Assembly (NCBI RefSeq): GCF_003315075.1
Contig: NZ_QNRJ01000008.1
Location: 62,001-126,000 of the forward strand
Source of the DNA: Rossellomorea aquimaris
GTDB taxonomy: Bacteria > Bacillota > Bacilli > Bacillales > Bacillaceae_B
Reading direction: 5' to 3'
DNA: 64,000 nt
In this document: positions 47,000 to 55,639 of the stretch, one piece after another
How the letters are laid out: every line of letters begins with the position of its first letter
How positions within the stretch are numbered: the first letter of the stretch is position 1
Notes under the pieces: generated by a model
The model's database searches: none
What the model was told of the DNA's origin: nothing
The model's input: only the letters and a program-made list of their open reading frames with translations
Position numbers and translations under genes: made by a program

Positions 47000-47737
47000 T
47001 CATTCAAACTCCCGAAACTTATCTTCCACAAAGGGCATGCCAGACCCCACACTAACCACTTCGATCTCAGGGTATCTGAATGCGGTCAGCTTCCCGCCAA
47101 ACACAGCTCCTGTATCAATATTGCAAGTCTTATTAACGATTCGGGCCTCTTTTACCGGGGTGTGGCCATAAATGATCCAAGCGTCACCCTTATAATCCGA
47201 AGCCCAATCTTTTCTGACCGGCGTACCGTCTTCATTCTTCTCACCTGTGATGTCACCGTACAGAACAAATGTTTTCACCCGATTACTCTGCTTTCCAATC
47301 AGCTCTTCTTTTATACCGGCATGGGCAATGATCAGCTTTCCGTCATCCAACACGTGATATAAAGGGGACTGTTCATACAAGGAGAGAAACATATCCCGGT
47401 AACGGTCTCTTTCACTCCGGGGAAGGGCACTCAGTTCCGCTACTGTCGTTTCCAGCCCGTGCAGGATTTTCACATTATTCCCCAGAAAGTAGCGATAGAG
47501 TTTATTACAATGGTTTCCAGGTACATAGTAAAGAGATCCCTTTTCAAACAGATGAAAGACCGTTGTAATGGTCTGAAGCGAGTGGTGACCACGGTCAGTT
47601 AAATCCCCTACAAAGCCGAGCAGCCTTCCATGTGGATGAACGGGGAGACCGGATGTCCAATCGTAGCCTAACTTGTTGGTTAATTCTTTGAACTCTTTAT
47701 AACAGCCATGAATGTCTCCGATTATATCTATTTTCAT
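47000..47737 (-). CDS. prpE: Bis(5'-nucleosyl)-tetraphosphatase PrpE
   Basis: A 245-residue metallophosphatase with [15 protein letters not shown] and PGNHCNK motifs, and WIIYGHTPV near the C-terminus. PrpE hydrolyses Ap4A asymmetrically and in B. subtilis affects spore germination. The start ATG 47737 is chosen by homology ([11 protein letters not shown]); the extension to 47761 is less likely. Confidence 0.9.
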   Translation of the reverse strand: MKIDIIGDIHGCYKEFKELTNKLGYDWTSGLPVHPHGRLLGFVGDLTDRGHHSLQTITTVFHLFEKGSLYYVPGNHCNKLYRYFLGNNVKILHGLETTVAELSALPRSERDRYRDMFLSLYEQSPLYHVLDDGKLIIAHAGIKEELIGKQSNRVKTFVLYGDITGEKNEDGTPVRKDWASDYKGDAWIIYGHTPVKEARIVNKTCNIDTGAVFGGKLTAFRYPEIEVVSVGSGMPFVEDKFREFE

Positions 47738-47965
47738 AGGATACCTACTTTCCTGTGGCATTTTTCTTTTCTTTTGGCTTATTTTATGCCATATTAATGA
47801 TTCAGTCTTTCATATCGAAGGGATGTTTATTCATATTTTAATACACCTTCCGTACATAACCCAAACCATATTAAAGATGGTTATCATTTCATAAGAGACA
47901 TTCGTCTTAAGATTTGCTAGTATTATTACGACTATATACAATTCAAGATAAGAAGGAGGGTGTAT

Positions 47966-49366
47966 ATGATGTCTGAAGTAACCCAGGATCAAGCAAAAGA
48001 AAGAGATAAACAAGAAAAAGAAATGTATGATGAAGACCTTCTCATTAGAGCCCTTCAAGAAGAAGATCTGGATTTATTCCGCTCAGAATTCGTCCATTTA
48101 CACTCTTATGACCAAGCAAAGTTTTTTTCGAAAATAGATGAAGCCCTGCGAAGCCGCCTGTATCATTATCTGTCTCCGGAAGAGATGGCTGAGCTTTTTG
48201 AAAGTCTGGATATAGATGAAGAGGATTATCAGGATATATTGGCGGAGATGAATCCTACATACGCCGCTGAAATGCTATCGAATATGTATGCCGATGACGC
48301 GGTGGATGTCTTAAATGAGCTGGATAAGGACCAGGTAGTTAGTTATTTAACGATCATGGATGATGAATCAGCTAAAGAAATTAAAGAGTTACTTCATTAT
48401 GAAGAGTATACAGCCGGTAGTATCATGACTACTGAGTTTGTCGCCATATCAAAGAATCAGACCGTTCGATCAGCCATGTATATATTAAAGAATGAGGCCC
48501 CTAATGCTGAAACGATTTACTACATTTATGTAGTGGATGATGATAAAAAGCTCGTCGGGGTTATCTCCCTAAGGGATCTCATCATCAGCCATGATGATGT
48601 GATGATAGGCGAAATCATGAGTGATCGCGTCATGGCTGTAGGCGTCAGCGAAGATCAGGAGGCAGTCGCGAGACAAATGAAAGATTATGACTTCCTTGCT
48701 TTGCCTGTTGTTGATTTCCAGTATCACTTACTGGGGATCATTACCGTAGATGACATTATGGACGTTATGGAAGAAGAAGCATCTGATGACTATTCAAAGT
48801 TAGCTGGTATCGCCGATTTGGATTCCATCGACCGAAGTCCATTTAATGCTGCCAAGAAGCGTCTTCCATGGCTGATTGCATTACTTTTTCTAGGAATGTT
48901 CACCGCAAGCCTTATCGGGAGATTTGAAGCCACGTTAGATAAAGTAGCGATTCTTGCCGTATTTATACCCTTGATCGCAGGAATGGCAGGTAATACGGGA
49001 ACCCAGGCCCTTGCTGTTGCTGTTAGAGGGATTGCGACCGGTGACCTGGAAAAGGAAAACAAGATGTCCCTTGTAATACGTGAAGCGGGAACCGGACTTA
49101 TAACTGGTACTACATGCGGGGTAGTGGTAAGCATCGTGGTCTATGTATGGAAAGGTGAATTCTTCCTGGGGGTTCTCGTTGGGATCTCCGTGTTGGTCTC
49201 ATTATTTGTTGCAACGCTCGCTGGTACATTAGTACCGCTACTTATGCACAAACTAAAAGTGGATCCAGCTGTCGCTTCAGGTCCTTTTATTACGACGATA
49301 AATGATATTATCAGTATTTTAATTTATTTTGGTTTAGCGACATTGTTTATGAATTATTTGATATAG
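47966..49366 (+). CDS. mgtE: Magnesium transporter MgtE
   Basis: A 466-residue transporter: N-domain (about 35-135), two CBS domains (about 140-265) and five transmembrane helices (about 285-466), with AGNTGTQALAVAVRG lining the pore. It imports Mg2+ and is gated by cytosolic Mg2+. AAGGAGGG precedes ATG 47966; GTG 47960 is too close. No M-box riboswitch is found in the 230-base leader. Confidence 0.94.
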   Translation: MMSEVTQDQAKERDKQEKEMYDEDLLIRALQEEDLDLFRSEFVHLHSYDQAKFFSKIDEALRSRLYHYLSPEEMAELFESLDIDEEDYQDILAEMNPTYAAEMLSNMYADDAVDVLNELDKDQVVSYLTIMDDESAKEIKELLHYEEYTAGSIMTTEFVAISKNQTVRSAMYILKNEAPNAETIYYIYVVDDDKKLVGVISLRDLIISHDDVMIGEIMSDRVMAVGVSEDQEAVARQMKDYDFLALPVVDFQYHLLGIITVDDIMDVMEEEASDDYSKLAGIADLDSIDRSPFNAAKKRLPWLIALLFLGMFTASLIGRFEATLDKVAILAVFIPLIAGMAGNTGTQALAVAVRGIATGDLEKENKMSLVIREAGTGLITGTTCGVVVSIVVYVWKGEFFLGVLVGISVLVSLFVATLAGTLVPLLMHKLKVDPAVASGPFITTINDIISILIYFGLATLFMNYLI

Positions 49367-49391
49367 AGAGAAGAGAGAGGGGGAGGTATAG

Positions 49392-51254
49392 ATGGAACAG
49401 CATGCGTCCGTTACATCATTAGTTATTGTCATTCTTGTAGCTTTTTTAACTCCCATATTGCTGCATAAATTCAAACTCAATTTTATCCCTGTTGTCATCG
49501 CAGAAATCATTATGGGGTTAATAATAGGTAAGAGCGGATTTGACATCGTTCACCAGGACATGTGGTTGGAAACACTGTCTACACTCGGATTTATCTTCCT
49601 TATGTTCTTAAGCGGACTGGAAATTGATTTCACTGCTTTTTCAGGAGGAAAGAAGAAAAAAGAACGGTTGCCGAATGGAAAGGAAGAACCGAACCGTCTC
49701 CAGGTAGCGACTATTATTTTTATCGGAATATTTTTTGTTTCACTTGGCCTGTCTTATCTGTTCGTCTTATTCGGGCTCATTGATAATGCATTCTTAATGA
49801 CCCTTATCATCTCCACTATTTCACTTGGGGTTGTGGTTCCTACGCTTAAGGAAGCACATATCATGAAAAGCGCCATCGGGCAAATCATTCTGCTTGTGGC
49901 GGTTATTGCAGACCTTGTGACGATGATTTTACTGGCCGTATTCGTGTCACTTTACGGTGAAGGTGATGGAAATATGTGGCTTCTCCTGATCCTGTTCGGT
50001 GTTGGGGTGCTCTTATATTTCCTGGCAAAGAGATTGAAGAACAATTCCTTCATCAAGAGCTTGTCGACAGGTACGGTTCAAATCGGCACACGAGCGGTCT
50101 TTACATTGATCATCCTCCTTGTGGCTGTATCTGAAACCGTTGGGGCTGAAAACATCCTAGGCGCATTCCTTGCCGGTGTACTCGTATCATTGTTGGCACC
50201 TAATCAGGAAATGGTTCATAAGCTTGATTCCTTTGGTTATGGATTCTTAATTCCCATTTTCTTCGTGATGGTAGGGGTTGAATTGGATCTTGGGTCACTG
50301 CTCAGTGATAAAAAGATGCTTCTGTTGATTCCATTACTTCTGCTTGCTTTCCTGGTTTCGAAAATTATCCCGGTTTACTTATTAAAGTATTGGTATGATA
50401 CGAAAACAACGATTGCATCAGCATTTTTACTAACATCAACGTTATCACTTGTCATTGCAGCTGCGAAAATCGCTGAGAGAATGGAAATCATCACAGCACA
50501 GATGAGTGGGACGCTCATATTAGTAGCCGTGATCACGTGTATCATTACGCCAATATTCTTCAAAAAGCTCTTCCCGAGGGAAAGCGCAAAGGAGAAAAAG
50601 CTCAAGATTACATTCCTGGGAGCGAATCAACTTACGATGCCGGTTTCAAGGGAACTTCATTCCTCCCTTTATGAACCTGTCTTGTATCATACAAAACAAG
50701 ATAAGTCTGATCGTAATATTGCCGATTCTTTGTTTACCATCAATGAAATTGATAATTACGAGTTAGACACGCTCGAAGGGAACAACATCTTTGATTCGGA
50801 CATCATTGTGATCTCAACCGGTGATGAAGAAATCAATGCAACACTTGCCGTTACCGCTAAAGAATATGGCGTGAATCGTGTCATTGTAAGGGTGGAAAGT
50901 CCGGACTTACATGAGACACTCCGAGAACAGGACATTGAAGTATATTCTGTATTCCTGTCAACGAAAGCCTTACTGCGTGCGCTCATTGAGTCACCATCTG
51001 TCATGAATATCCTTACGAACCAAGAGACATCGCTTTATGAGATTCGCATGCTGAACAGTCAATTTGAAGGTATGACCCTTCGGAAGTTTCCGTTTACAGG
51101 AGATGTTATCTTTGTTCGGATCTTTAGGGGAAAAGATTCCATTGTTCCACACGGAGATACAGAACTCCACATGAACGACCGCTTGATCGTCACCGGTTCA
51201 AAAGAATATGTAGATGAACTAAAACGCGAGCTTGAATTCTGTGAGTATTGCTAA
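49392..51254 (+). CDS. yjbQ: CPA2-family monovalent cation/H+ antiporter (YjbQ)
   Basis: A 620-residue protein. Residues about 8-385 form the Na+/H+ exchanger domain with 12 or so helices. A TrkA-N domain follows (about 405-520), and a TrkA-C domain closes the protein (about 535-620). The start of the TrkA-N domain (FLGANQLTMPVSREL) lacks the GxGxxG nucleotide motif, so the regulatory ligand may differ. It lies 25 bases after mgtE. Confidence 0.9.
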   Translation: MEQHASVTSLVIVILVAFLTPILLHKFKLNFIPVVIAEIIMGLIIGKSGFDIVHQDMWLETLSTLGFIFLMFLSGLEIDFTAFSGGKKKKERLPNGKEEPNRLQVATIIFIGIFFVSLGLSYLFVLFGLIDNAFLMTLIISTISLGVVVPTLKEAHIMKSAIGQIILLVAVIADLVTMILLAVFVSLYGEGDGNMWLLLILFGVGVLLYFLAKRLKNNSFIKSLSTGTVQIGTRAVFTLIILLVAVSETVGAENILGAFLAGVLVSLLAPNQEMVHKLDSFGYGFLIPIFFVMVGVELDLGSLLSDKKMLLLIPLLLLAFLVSKIIPVYLLKYWYDTKTTIASAFLLTSTLSLVIAAAKIAERMEIITAQMSGTLILVAVITCIITPIFFKKLFPRESAKEKKLKITFLGANQLTMPVSRELHSSLYEPVLYHTKQDKSDRNIADSLFTINEIDNYELDTLEGNNIFDSDIIVISTGDEEINATLAVTAKEYGVNRVIVRVESPDLHETLREQDIEVYSVFLSTKALLRALIESPSVMNILTNQETSLYEIRMLNSQFEGMTLRKFPFTGDVIFVRIFRGKDSIVPHGDTELHMNDRLIVTGSKEYVDELKRELEFCEYC

Positions 51255-51263
51255 GAAATAATC

Positions 51264-51300
51264 AACTTCCCGAGAAACTTTCTTGGGAAGTTTTATTTTT
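51264..51300 (+). terminator. mgtE-yjbQ terminator
   Basis: AACTTCCC and GGGAAGTT around a 13-base loop, then TTATTTTT. Confidence 0.85.
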
Positions 51301-51360
51301 TAGAGGAGTTTACGCTCTTATCACTAATATCTAATAAGAAAGAGATACTAAAGGGGGGGC

Positions 51361-51855
51361 ATGAAAATGTGGGAAACAAAGGTAATGGAAATTAGAGATA
51401 AGGTGAAAGGAAGCTTCAGGGATGTACCTGTTGATAAGCTGAATGAAAAGCCTTCGCCAGAGGAATGGAGCATAGCTCAAATTGTTCTCCACCTGGCTGG
51501 AGCTGAAAAGAGATTTTTAACATTGGCACTCGAGTCAGCAGCGGAGAATCAATCAGGAACATGTGAAAATAGAGCTGATTTATCCGTGTTTGATGATCCA
51601 TCCAAGAAATTGAAGGCACCAATCGAACCAACTTCTGAGTTTCAAAAAAAGGAAGATTTAATTCTAGCCTTAAATGAATCCCGGTCATACACTTCACTCT
51701 TCCTGGAATTATACACGCAAGAAGCTTTGAAAAATCGATCCATGAACCATCATCGATTTGGAGATATGCCCATTTGGCAAGTGTTAGAGCTTCTCGGTAA
51801 ACATGAACAAAGGCATTTAGTTCAAATCGAAGAAGTTAAAAGGCGAATCCTGTAG
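51361..51855 (+). CDS. DinB-family protein
   Basis: A 164-residue four-helix-bundle protein of the DinB/DUF664 type, with EEWSIAQIVLHLAGAEKRF (metal-ligand His in the second helix) and a late HEQRHLVQIEEVKRRI. Such proteins include bacillithiol or mycothiol S-transferases, so a thiol-transferase role is possible. AAAGGGGGGG lies before the ATG; ATG 51367 is an alternative. Confidence 0.85.
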   Translation: MKMWETKVMEIRDKVKGSFRDVPVDKLNEKPSPEEWSIAQIVLHLAGAEKRFLTLALESAAENQSGTCENRADLSVFDDPSKKLKAPIEPTSEFQKKEDLILALNESRSYTSLFLELYTQEALKNRSMNHHRFGDMPIWQVLELLGKHEQRHLVQIEEVKRRIL

Positions 51856-51892
51856 GAATTCTTCTTTTCTTTTATGGTGTATTACTGTAGAA

Positions 51893-51909
51893 TTAGTATC
51901 AGGTACTAA
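51893..51909 (+). promoter_or_regulatory. FapR operator at fabI
   Basis: TTAGTATCAGGTACTAA is a 17-bp imperfect palindrome matching the FapR consensus. TTACTG at 51882 and TACTAA at 51904 could be the -35 and -10 with a 16-base spacer, so bound FapR would cover the promoter; malonyl-CoA relieves it. Confidence 0.85.
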
Positions 51910-51936
51910 TAACATGTATAAAATAGGAGGATTACA

Positions 51937-52713
51937 ATGACTCTTTCATTAAAAGGTAAAACATATGTCGTTATGGGAGTTGCGAATAAACGCAGTATAG
52001 CGTGGGGAATTGCCCGTTCCCTACATCAATCAGGTGCACGATTAATCTTTACATATGCAGGCGAGCGTTTTGAAAAAGGGGTTAGAGATCTTGCCGGGAC
52101 TTTGGAAGGTGGAGAAGATTCATTAGTGCTGCCTTGTGATGTAACAAGTGATGAAGACATCGAAAAATGCTTTGCAACGATTAAGGAAGAAGTCGGAGTG
52201 ATTCACGGACTTGCCCACTGTATCGCTTTTGCCAATAAAGAAGAGCTTGCTGGTGATTACATGAACACGACAAGAGACGGGTTCCTACTGGCTCACAATA
52301 TCAGCTCATACTCCTTGACAGCAGTCGCTAAAGTAGCGAAGGATCTTATGACTGAAGGTGGAAGTATCGTTTCCATGACCTACCTTGGTGGTGAGAGGGT
52401 CATGCAAAACTACAACGTAATGGGTGTGGCAAAAGCATCTCTTGAAGCGAGTGTGAAGTATCTTGCCAGCGATCTTGGAAAGCACGGCATTCGTGTGAAC
52501 GCGATCTCTGCAGGACCGATCCGCACCCTGTCTGCTAAAGGTGTAGGTGACTTCAACAGCATACTGAAAGAAATCGAAGAGCGTGCTCCGCTCCGCCGCA
52601 ATACAACACAAGAAGAAGTCGGTGATACGGCTGTATTCCTTTTTAGTGATTATTCAAGAGGGATTACAGGTGAGAACCTGCATGTAGACTCCGGTTATCA
52701 TGTATTAGGTTAA
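51937..52713 (+). CDS. fabI: Enoyl-ACP reductase FabI
   Basis: A 258-residue SDR-type reductase. Cofactor-binding GVANKRSIAWGIA lies at the N-terminus, and catalytic Tyr159-x6-Lys166 in YNVMGVAK. It carries out the last step of fatty-acid elongation and is the triclosan target. AGGAGG precedes the ATG. Confidence 0.96.
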   Translation: MTLSLKGKTYVVMGVANKRSIAWGIARSLHQSGARLIFTYAGERFEKGVRDLAGTLEGGEDSLVLPCDVTSDEDIEKCFATIKEEVGVIHGLAHCIAFANKEELAGDYMNTTRDGFLLAHNISSYSLTAVAKVAKDLMTEGGSIVSMTYLGGERVMQNYNVMGVAKASLEASVKYLASDLGKHGIRVNAISAGPIRTLSAKGVGDFNSILKEIEERAPLRRNTTQEEVGDTAVFLFSDYSRGITGENLHVDSGYHVLG

Positions 52714-52726
52714 AATATAGACATAC

Positions 52727-52763
52727 GGAACCCTGGCTGCATACTGCAGCCGGGGTTCTTTTG
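52727..52763 (+). terminator. fabI terminator
   Basis: GGAACCCTGGCTGCA, loop TAC, TGCAGCCGGGGTTC and TTTT. Confidence 0.92.
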
Positions 52764-52800
52764 TTATGTAGAGATAGTATTTATCTATAGCTAATATGAA

Positions 52801-52827
52801 ACTCATAGGCGGTTCCTGCATACATAT
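52801..52827 (+). promoter_or_regulatory. Weak SigK-type promoter before cotO
   Basis: AC, a 16-base spacer and CATACATAT; the last two bases depart from the SigK consensus CATANNNTA. Confidence 0.3.
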
Positions 52828-52854
52828 AAATGTAGAATGTAAGGAGGGATAGGA

Positions 52855-53412
52855 TTGAATAGACAGAAAAAGCCACTATTATATATACATCAACCCAGAT
52901 TGAATGATGTGAAAAGCAGTATGCAGGAAGTCTATAGAGGGTCGTCAAGTATTGTTCAACCTAAAAAAGAAGAAAGAAACACCGGGCCAATCGAAATGAA
53001 AAGGAAAAGTGCTGAGTTATTTGAAGCTGCTCCATTAGGGAGGTTAAAGCAGCCTGAGTATCATACGATTGTAAAAAGAGAAACTCAAGAGGTTCGGCCC
53101 ATTATAAAAGAGACTCCTAATAGTGAAGAACCAAATCAAGGTGAAGTAGGGCGGGAACACTCACATGACGGTTACTTTAAACCACTCACTCCATTTAAAG
53201 ACCTTGATCTGGATGGGAAAATTGAGTATATGCAGCAGAGTATTATGGGAAGAGCCCCGTTCCCATGTGCGTTTCAAACAGAAGAAGGGGTGTATCGTGG
53301 TGTATTAACCAATGCAGATGGCGCATCCATTGATATCAAAACGTTTCAAGGTGAAGAAATCACTTTGAAAAGAAATTCTATAAAGGCGATCAAAATCATT
53401 GGATTGAAATAA
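52855..53412 (+). CDS. cotO: Spore coat protein CotO
   Basis: The 185-residue basic protein starts at TTG with AAGGAGGG 6 bases upstream. It has a divergent, Lys/Glu-rich N-terminal two-thirds. A conserved C-terminal region follows (DLDLDGKIEYMQQ to the end, with PCAFQTEEGVYRGVLT). CotO (YjbX) assembles the outer coat with CotH. Its place between fabI and cotZ matches B. subtilis. Confidence 0.85.
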   Translation: MNRQKKPLLYIHQPRLNDVKSSMQEVYRGSSSIVQPKKEERNTGPIEMKRKSAELFEAAPLGRLKQPEYHTIVKRETQEVRPIIKETPNSEEPNQGEVGREHSHDGYFKPLTPFKDLDLDGKIEYMQQSIMGRAPFPCAFQTEEGVYRGVLTNADGASIDIKTFQGEEITLKRNSIKAIKIIGLK

Positions 53413-53415
53413 AAG

Positions 53416-53446
53416 AAGCCAGCCGGAAATTCCGACTGGCTTTTTA
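53416..53446. terminator. Bidirectional terminator cotO/cotZ
   Basis: AAGCCAGCCGGAA pairs with TTCCGACTGGCTT; one mismatch. Confidence 0.85.
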
Positions 53447-53458
53447 ATCTCGTGCTGA

Positions 53459-53944
53459 TTAGTCACAAACTCCTTCTACTCTTACATCATCGATACATTG
53501 AATAGCGCAGAAGCAATCCAGATCAACTGTGATACAATCTCCAGTCAATTCGTAAACGAAGTTATTGTTTAATCCCATTAATTCGTCTTCTGATTCTACA
53601 TCTTCACCTGTAACATGAACTTTCTTCAATACTTGAAGTGTGGCACAGCAGTCGTCAAATACATTCTTCACACGGAAGTAAGGTGTTTTCCAGCAATAAT
53701 GTTTAGGGTGAACCTTGAATAGGTCTCCTTTTTTATTATAAAGTTTGAAAACACGAGTATTTGGTGCATTACCAACTGGACTTACCAAAGATCCTAATGG
53801 CTCAAGAAAACAATCATTTTTACAATCAAAACAGTCTTGATCTGCTGCATCTTGAACATCTTTAATAGCGCGAACAGCAAGGCATACACAACCGCGGTCT
53901 CTTGCACCTGCAATGTCATCTCTTCTGTGATTACCGCAACCCAT
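53459..53944 (-). CDS. cotZ: Cysteine-rich spore coat/exosporium protein CotZ/CotY/ExsY
   Basis: The 161-residue protein has 15 or so cysteines, with clusters CFDCKNDCF and DLDCFCAIQCIDDVR; the latter is the CotY/CotZ/ExsY hallmark. These proteins self-assemble into a disulfide-linked two-dimensional crust or exosporium lattice. A single paralogue is present in the window. The sequence does not settle whether it is CotY, CotZ or ExsY. Confidence 0.9.
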   Translation of the reverse strand: MGCGNHRRDDIAGARDRGCVCLAVRAIKDVQDAADQDCFDCKNDCFLEPLGSLVSPVGNAPNTRVFKLYNKKGDLFKVHPKHYCWKTPYFRVKNVFDDCCATLQVLKKVHVTGEDVESEDELMGLNNNFVYELTGDCITVDLDCFCAIQCIDDVRVEGVCD

Positions 53945-53980
53945 AAGAATTTCCTCCTTAAATAATTTTCACTACACTAA

Positions 53981-54008
53981 TAACATATTGTAGAAGAGGA
54001 AATTGGGT
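53981..54008 (-). promoter_or_regulatory. Candidate SigK promoter for cotZ
   Basis: On the minus strand AC (54008-54007), a 17-base spacer and AATATGTTA (53989-53981) differ from the SigK consensus by one base. Confidence 0.4.
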
Positions 54009-54070
54009 AACGGACAAATGCCCCTTTTAACTAAATTGGGCGGGATATAGTTTATATAAGGAGTGGGAAT

Positions 54071-54421
54071 ATGGAGATACTTGACATCATTATATTGGGT
54101 ATTGCTGTGTTTAGAATGACTCACCTCATCGTATTTGATAAAATAACGGAATTCTTAAGGTCTCCTTTTTTTGATGAAGTACCTGAAATGTCAGAAGATG
54201 GGGTGGAAGAAATCTTCCTTGTACCCAAAAAAGGTGGAATAAAAGGGTTTATAGGTGAACTATTATCATGTTATTGGTGTACAGGTATGTGGGTTGCTGT
54301 ATTCCTTTATGGAGGGAATGTTTTTTTTCCTCAATTTTTCATCCCGATCATCACAGTATTGGCAGTTGCTGGTGTTGCTTCCATATTAGAGGCGGCTGTC
54401 CAAAGTTGGTTAAGAGAGTAG
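54071..54421 (+). CDS. yjcA: YjcA-type DUF1360 membrane protein
   Basis: A 116-residue protein with a first hydrophobic segment (about 3-20), a soluble loop, then LLSCYWCTGMWVAVFLYGG and a last segment (about 90-112). The CxxC within the membrane region is a DUF1360 feature. B. subtilis YjcA is sporulation-associated. TAAGGAGTG precedes the ATG. Confidence 0.82.
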   Translation: MEILDIIILGIAVFRMTHLIVFDKITEFLRSPFFDEVPEMSEDGVEEIFLVPKKGGIKGFIGELLSCYWCTGMWVAVFLYGGNVFFPQFFIPIITVLAVAGVASILEAAVQSWLRE

Positions 54422-54505
54422 TTTATTAGGTAATTAGTGGAAACAAGCTTACGCTATCGCACATATAATGGTCGTGAGGGTCATCGTAAAAGGAGGGCGA
54501 TCATT

Positions 54506-54598
54506 ATGAAGAATACTTCTACAAATAGCAAGAAACCAATAAATTCCCCCATTAAGAAAAAAGGGTGCGGTTGTGGATCAAAAGTGAAGAAAAGTTAG
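54506..54598 (+). CDS. Tiny Lys/Cys-rich peptide
   Basis: A 30-residue peptide with a strong AGGAGGG site upstream and its own terminator downstream. The C-terminal half reads SPIKKKGCGCGSKVKKS, a CxC with Gly. It sits between sporulation genes and may be a spore structural or metal-binding peptide. I do not know the family. Confidence 0.6.
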   Translation: MKNTSTNSKKPINSPIKKKGCGCGSKVKKS

Positions 54599-54629
54599 GC
54601 TGCTCAAAATGGGCAGTCTTTTTTTTTTC
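54597..54629 (+). terminator. Terminator of the tiny Cys peptide gene
   Basis: AGGCTGCTC and GGGCAGTCT around a 5-base loop, then nine Ts. Confidence 0.85.
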
Positions 54630-54688
54630 ATAAAATCTCACTTTAAGAAAAAAATAAAACATGAGTACAAATAAAAGAGGGATATGTC

Positions 54689-55156
54689 ATGAACAAAAAA
54701 CGAATCATCGTTCCACTTACGATACTTGTCTTAATAGGCTGCGCCAATAAGGAAGATGGAAACGACAGCAAGATTGCGCTTATGAAGAAAACCGATCCGC
54801 CTCCCATTGAGCTAGTGGACAATCCTGAAACAGACAGCTATGGACATGCCATTAAGAGGGAAATTTCGAAAATGGAAGAGCTATATGACGTAGCGGTCAT
54901 TCAAGGAAAAGAAGAAACGCTCGTGGTATATAAAGTGAAGCACCTGCAAAGATTTCATATGAAGAAGATCGAAAAAGAGATGGATCATTATTTAGAAGAT
55001 AAATATCCGGATGAAGACTTTATATTGTCCAGTGATTACAAGATATTTCTAGAAACCATCCGTTTAAAGGAAAAGCTTAAGAAAGGTTCGATTTCAAAGA
55101 AAGATGCGGAAGAGAAGTTCCAGGATATTGTGAAGCTTCAAAAGGAAAAGACGTAG
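54689..55156 (+). CDS. YhcN/YlaJ-like sporulation lipoprotein
   Basis: A 155-residue lipoprotein with lipobox LIGC (Cys18). The body contains AIKREISKMEELYDVAVIQGKEETLVVY, which resembles the YhcN/YlaJ sporulation lipoprotein core, and an acidic/basic coiled-coil end. It is 12 bases upstream of spoVAC. In SpoVA2-type operons a lipoprotein of this family precedes spoVAC. Confidence 0.75.
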   Translation: MNKKRIIVPLTILVLIGCANKEDGNDSKIALMKKTDPPPIELVDNPETDSYGHAIKREISKMEELYDVAVIQGKEETLVVYKVKHLQRFHMKKIEKEMDHYLEDKYPDEDFILSSDYKIFLETIRLKEKLKKGSISKKDAEEKFQDIVKLQKEKT

Positions 55157-55168
55157 GAGGAATGTTTT

Positions 55169-55639
55169 GTGGGGAAATCACCAAAAACGCCCGAACAGAA
55201 AAAATACGAACAGTTGGAAAAACAATACGAAACAAAGAGGCCTCTACTTAAAAATGTACTGAAGGCATTCTTTGTGGGGGGATTCTTCTGCTTAGTCGGT
55301 CAGGTCATTACGTATATCTTTATTTATTTCTTTAATTTCACAGAACAGACGGCAGGGAATCCAACTGTTGCCACCATGGTATTTATATCCATGCTTCTGA
55401 CGGGCTTTGGCGTGTACGATCATATCGGTCAATTCGCAGGGGCGGGTAGTGCTGTCCCTGTCACCGGGTTCGGAAACTCAGTGATATCAGCAGCCATCGA
55501 GCATAAAACGGAAGGGTATGTCTTGGGTGTCGGCGGCAATATATTCAAGCTTGCAGGTTCGGTCATTGTATTCGGGGTATTCTCAGCCTTTGTCGTAGCA
55601 TTAATCAAGACAATCTTAATTCAATTGGGGGTGATATAA
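55169..55639 (+). CDS. spoVAC: SpoVAC, spore membrane channel subunit
   Basis: A 156-residue membrane protein starting at GTG after AGGAGG, with four hydrophobic segments. It has GFGVYDHIGQFAGAGSAVPVTGFGNSV, a stretch found in SpoVAC and SpoVAE. It forms the spore inner-membrane channel for dipicolinic acid. It overlaps spoVAD by one base. Confidence 0.93.
   Translation: MGKSPKTPEQKKYEQLEKQYETKRPLLKNVLKAFFVGGFFCLVGQVITYIFIYFFNFTEQTAGNPTVATMVFISMLLTGFGVYDHIGQFAGAGSAVPVTGFGNSVISAAIEHKTEGYVLGVGGNIFKLAGSVIVFGVFSAFVVALIKTILIQLGVI

Noticed and set aside
47738-47965. M-box (Mg2+) riboswitch before mgtE
   Set aside because: The conserved M-box sequence blocks are not found; only AT-rich leader sequence is seen.
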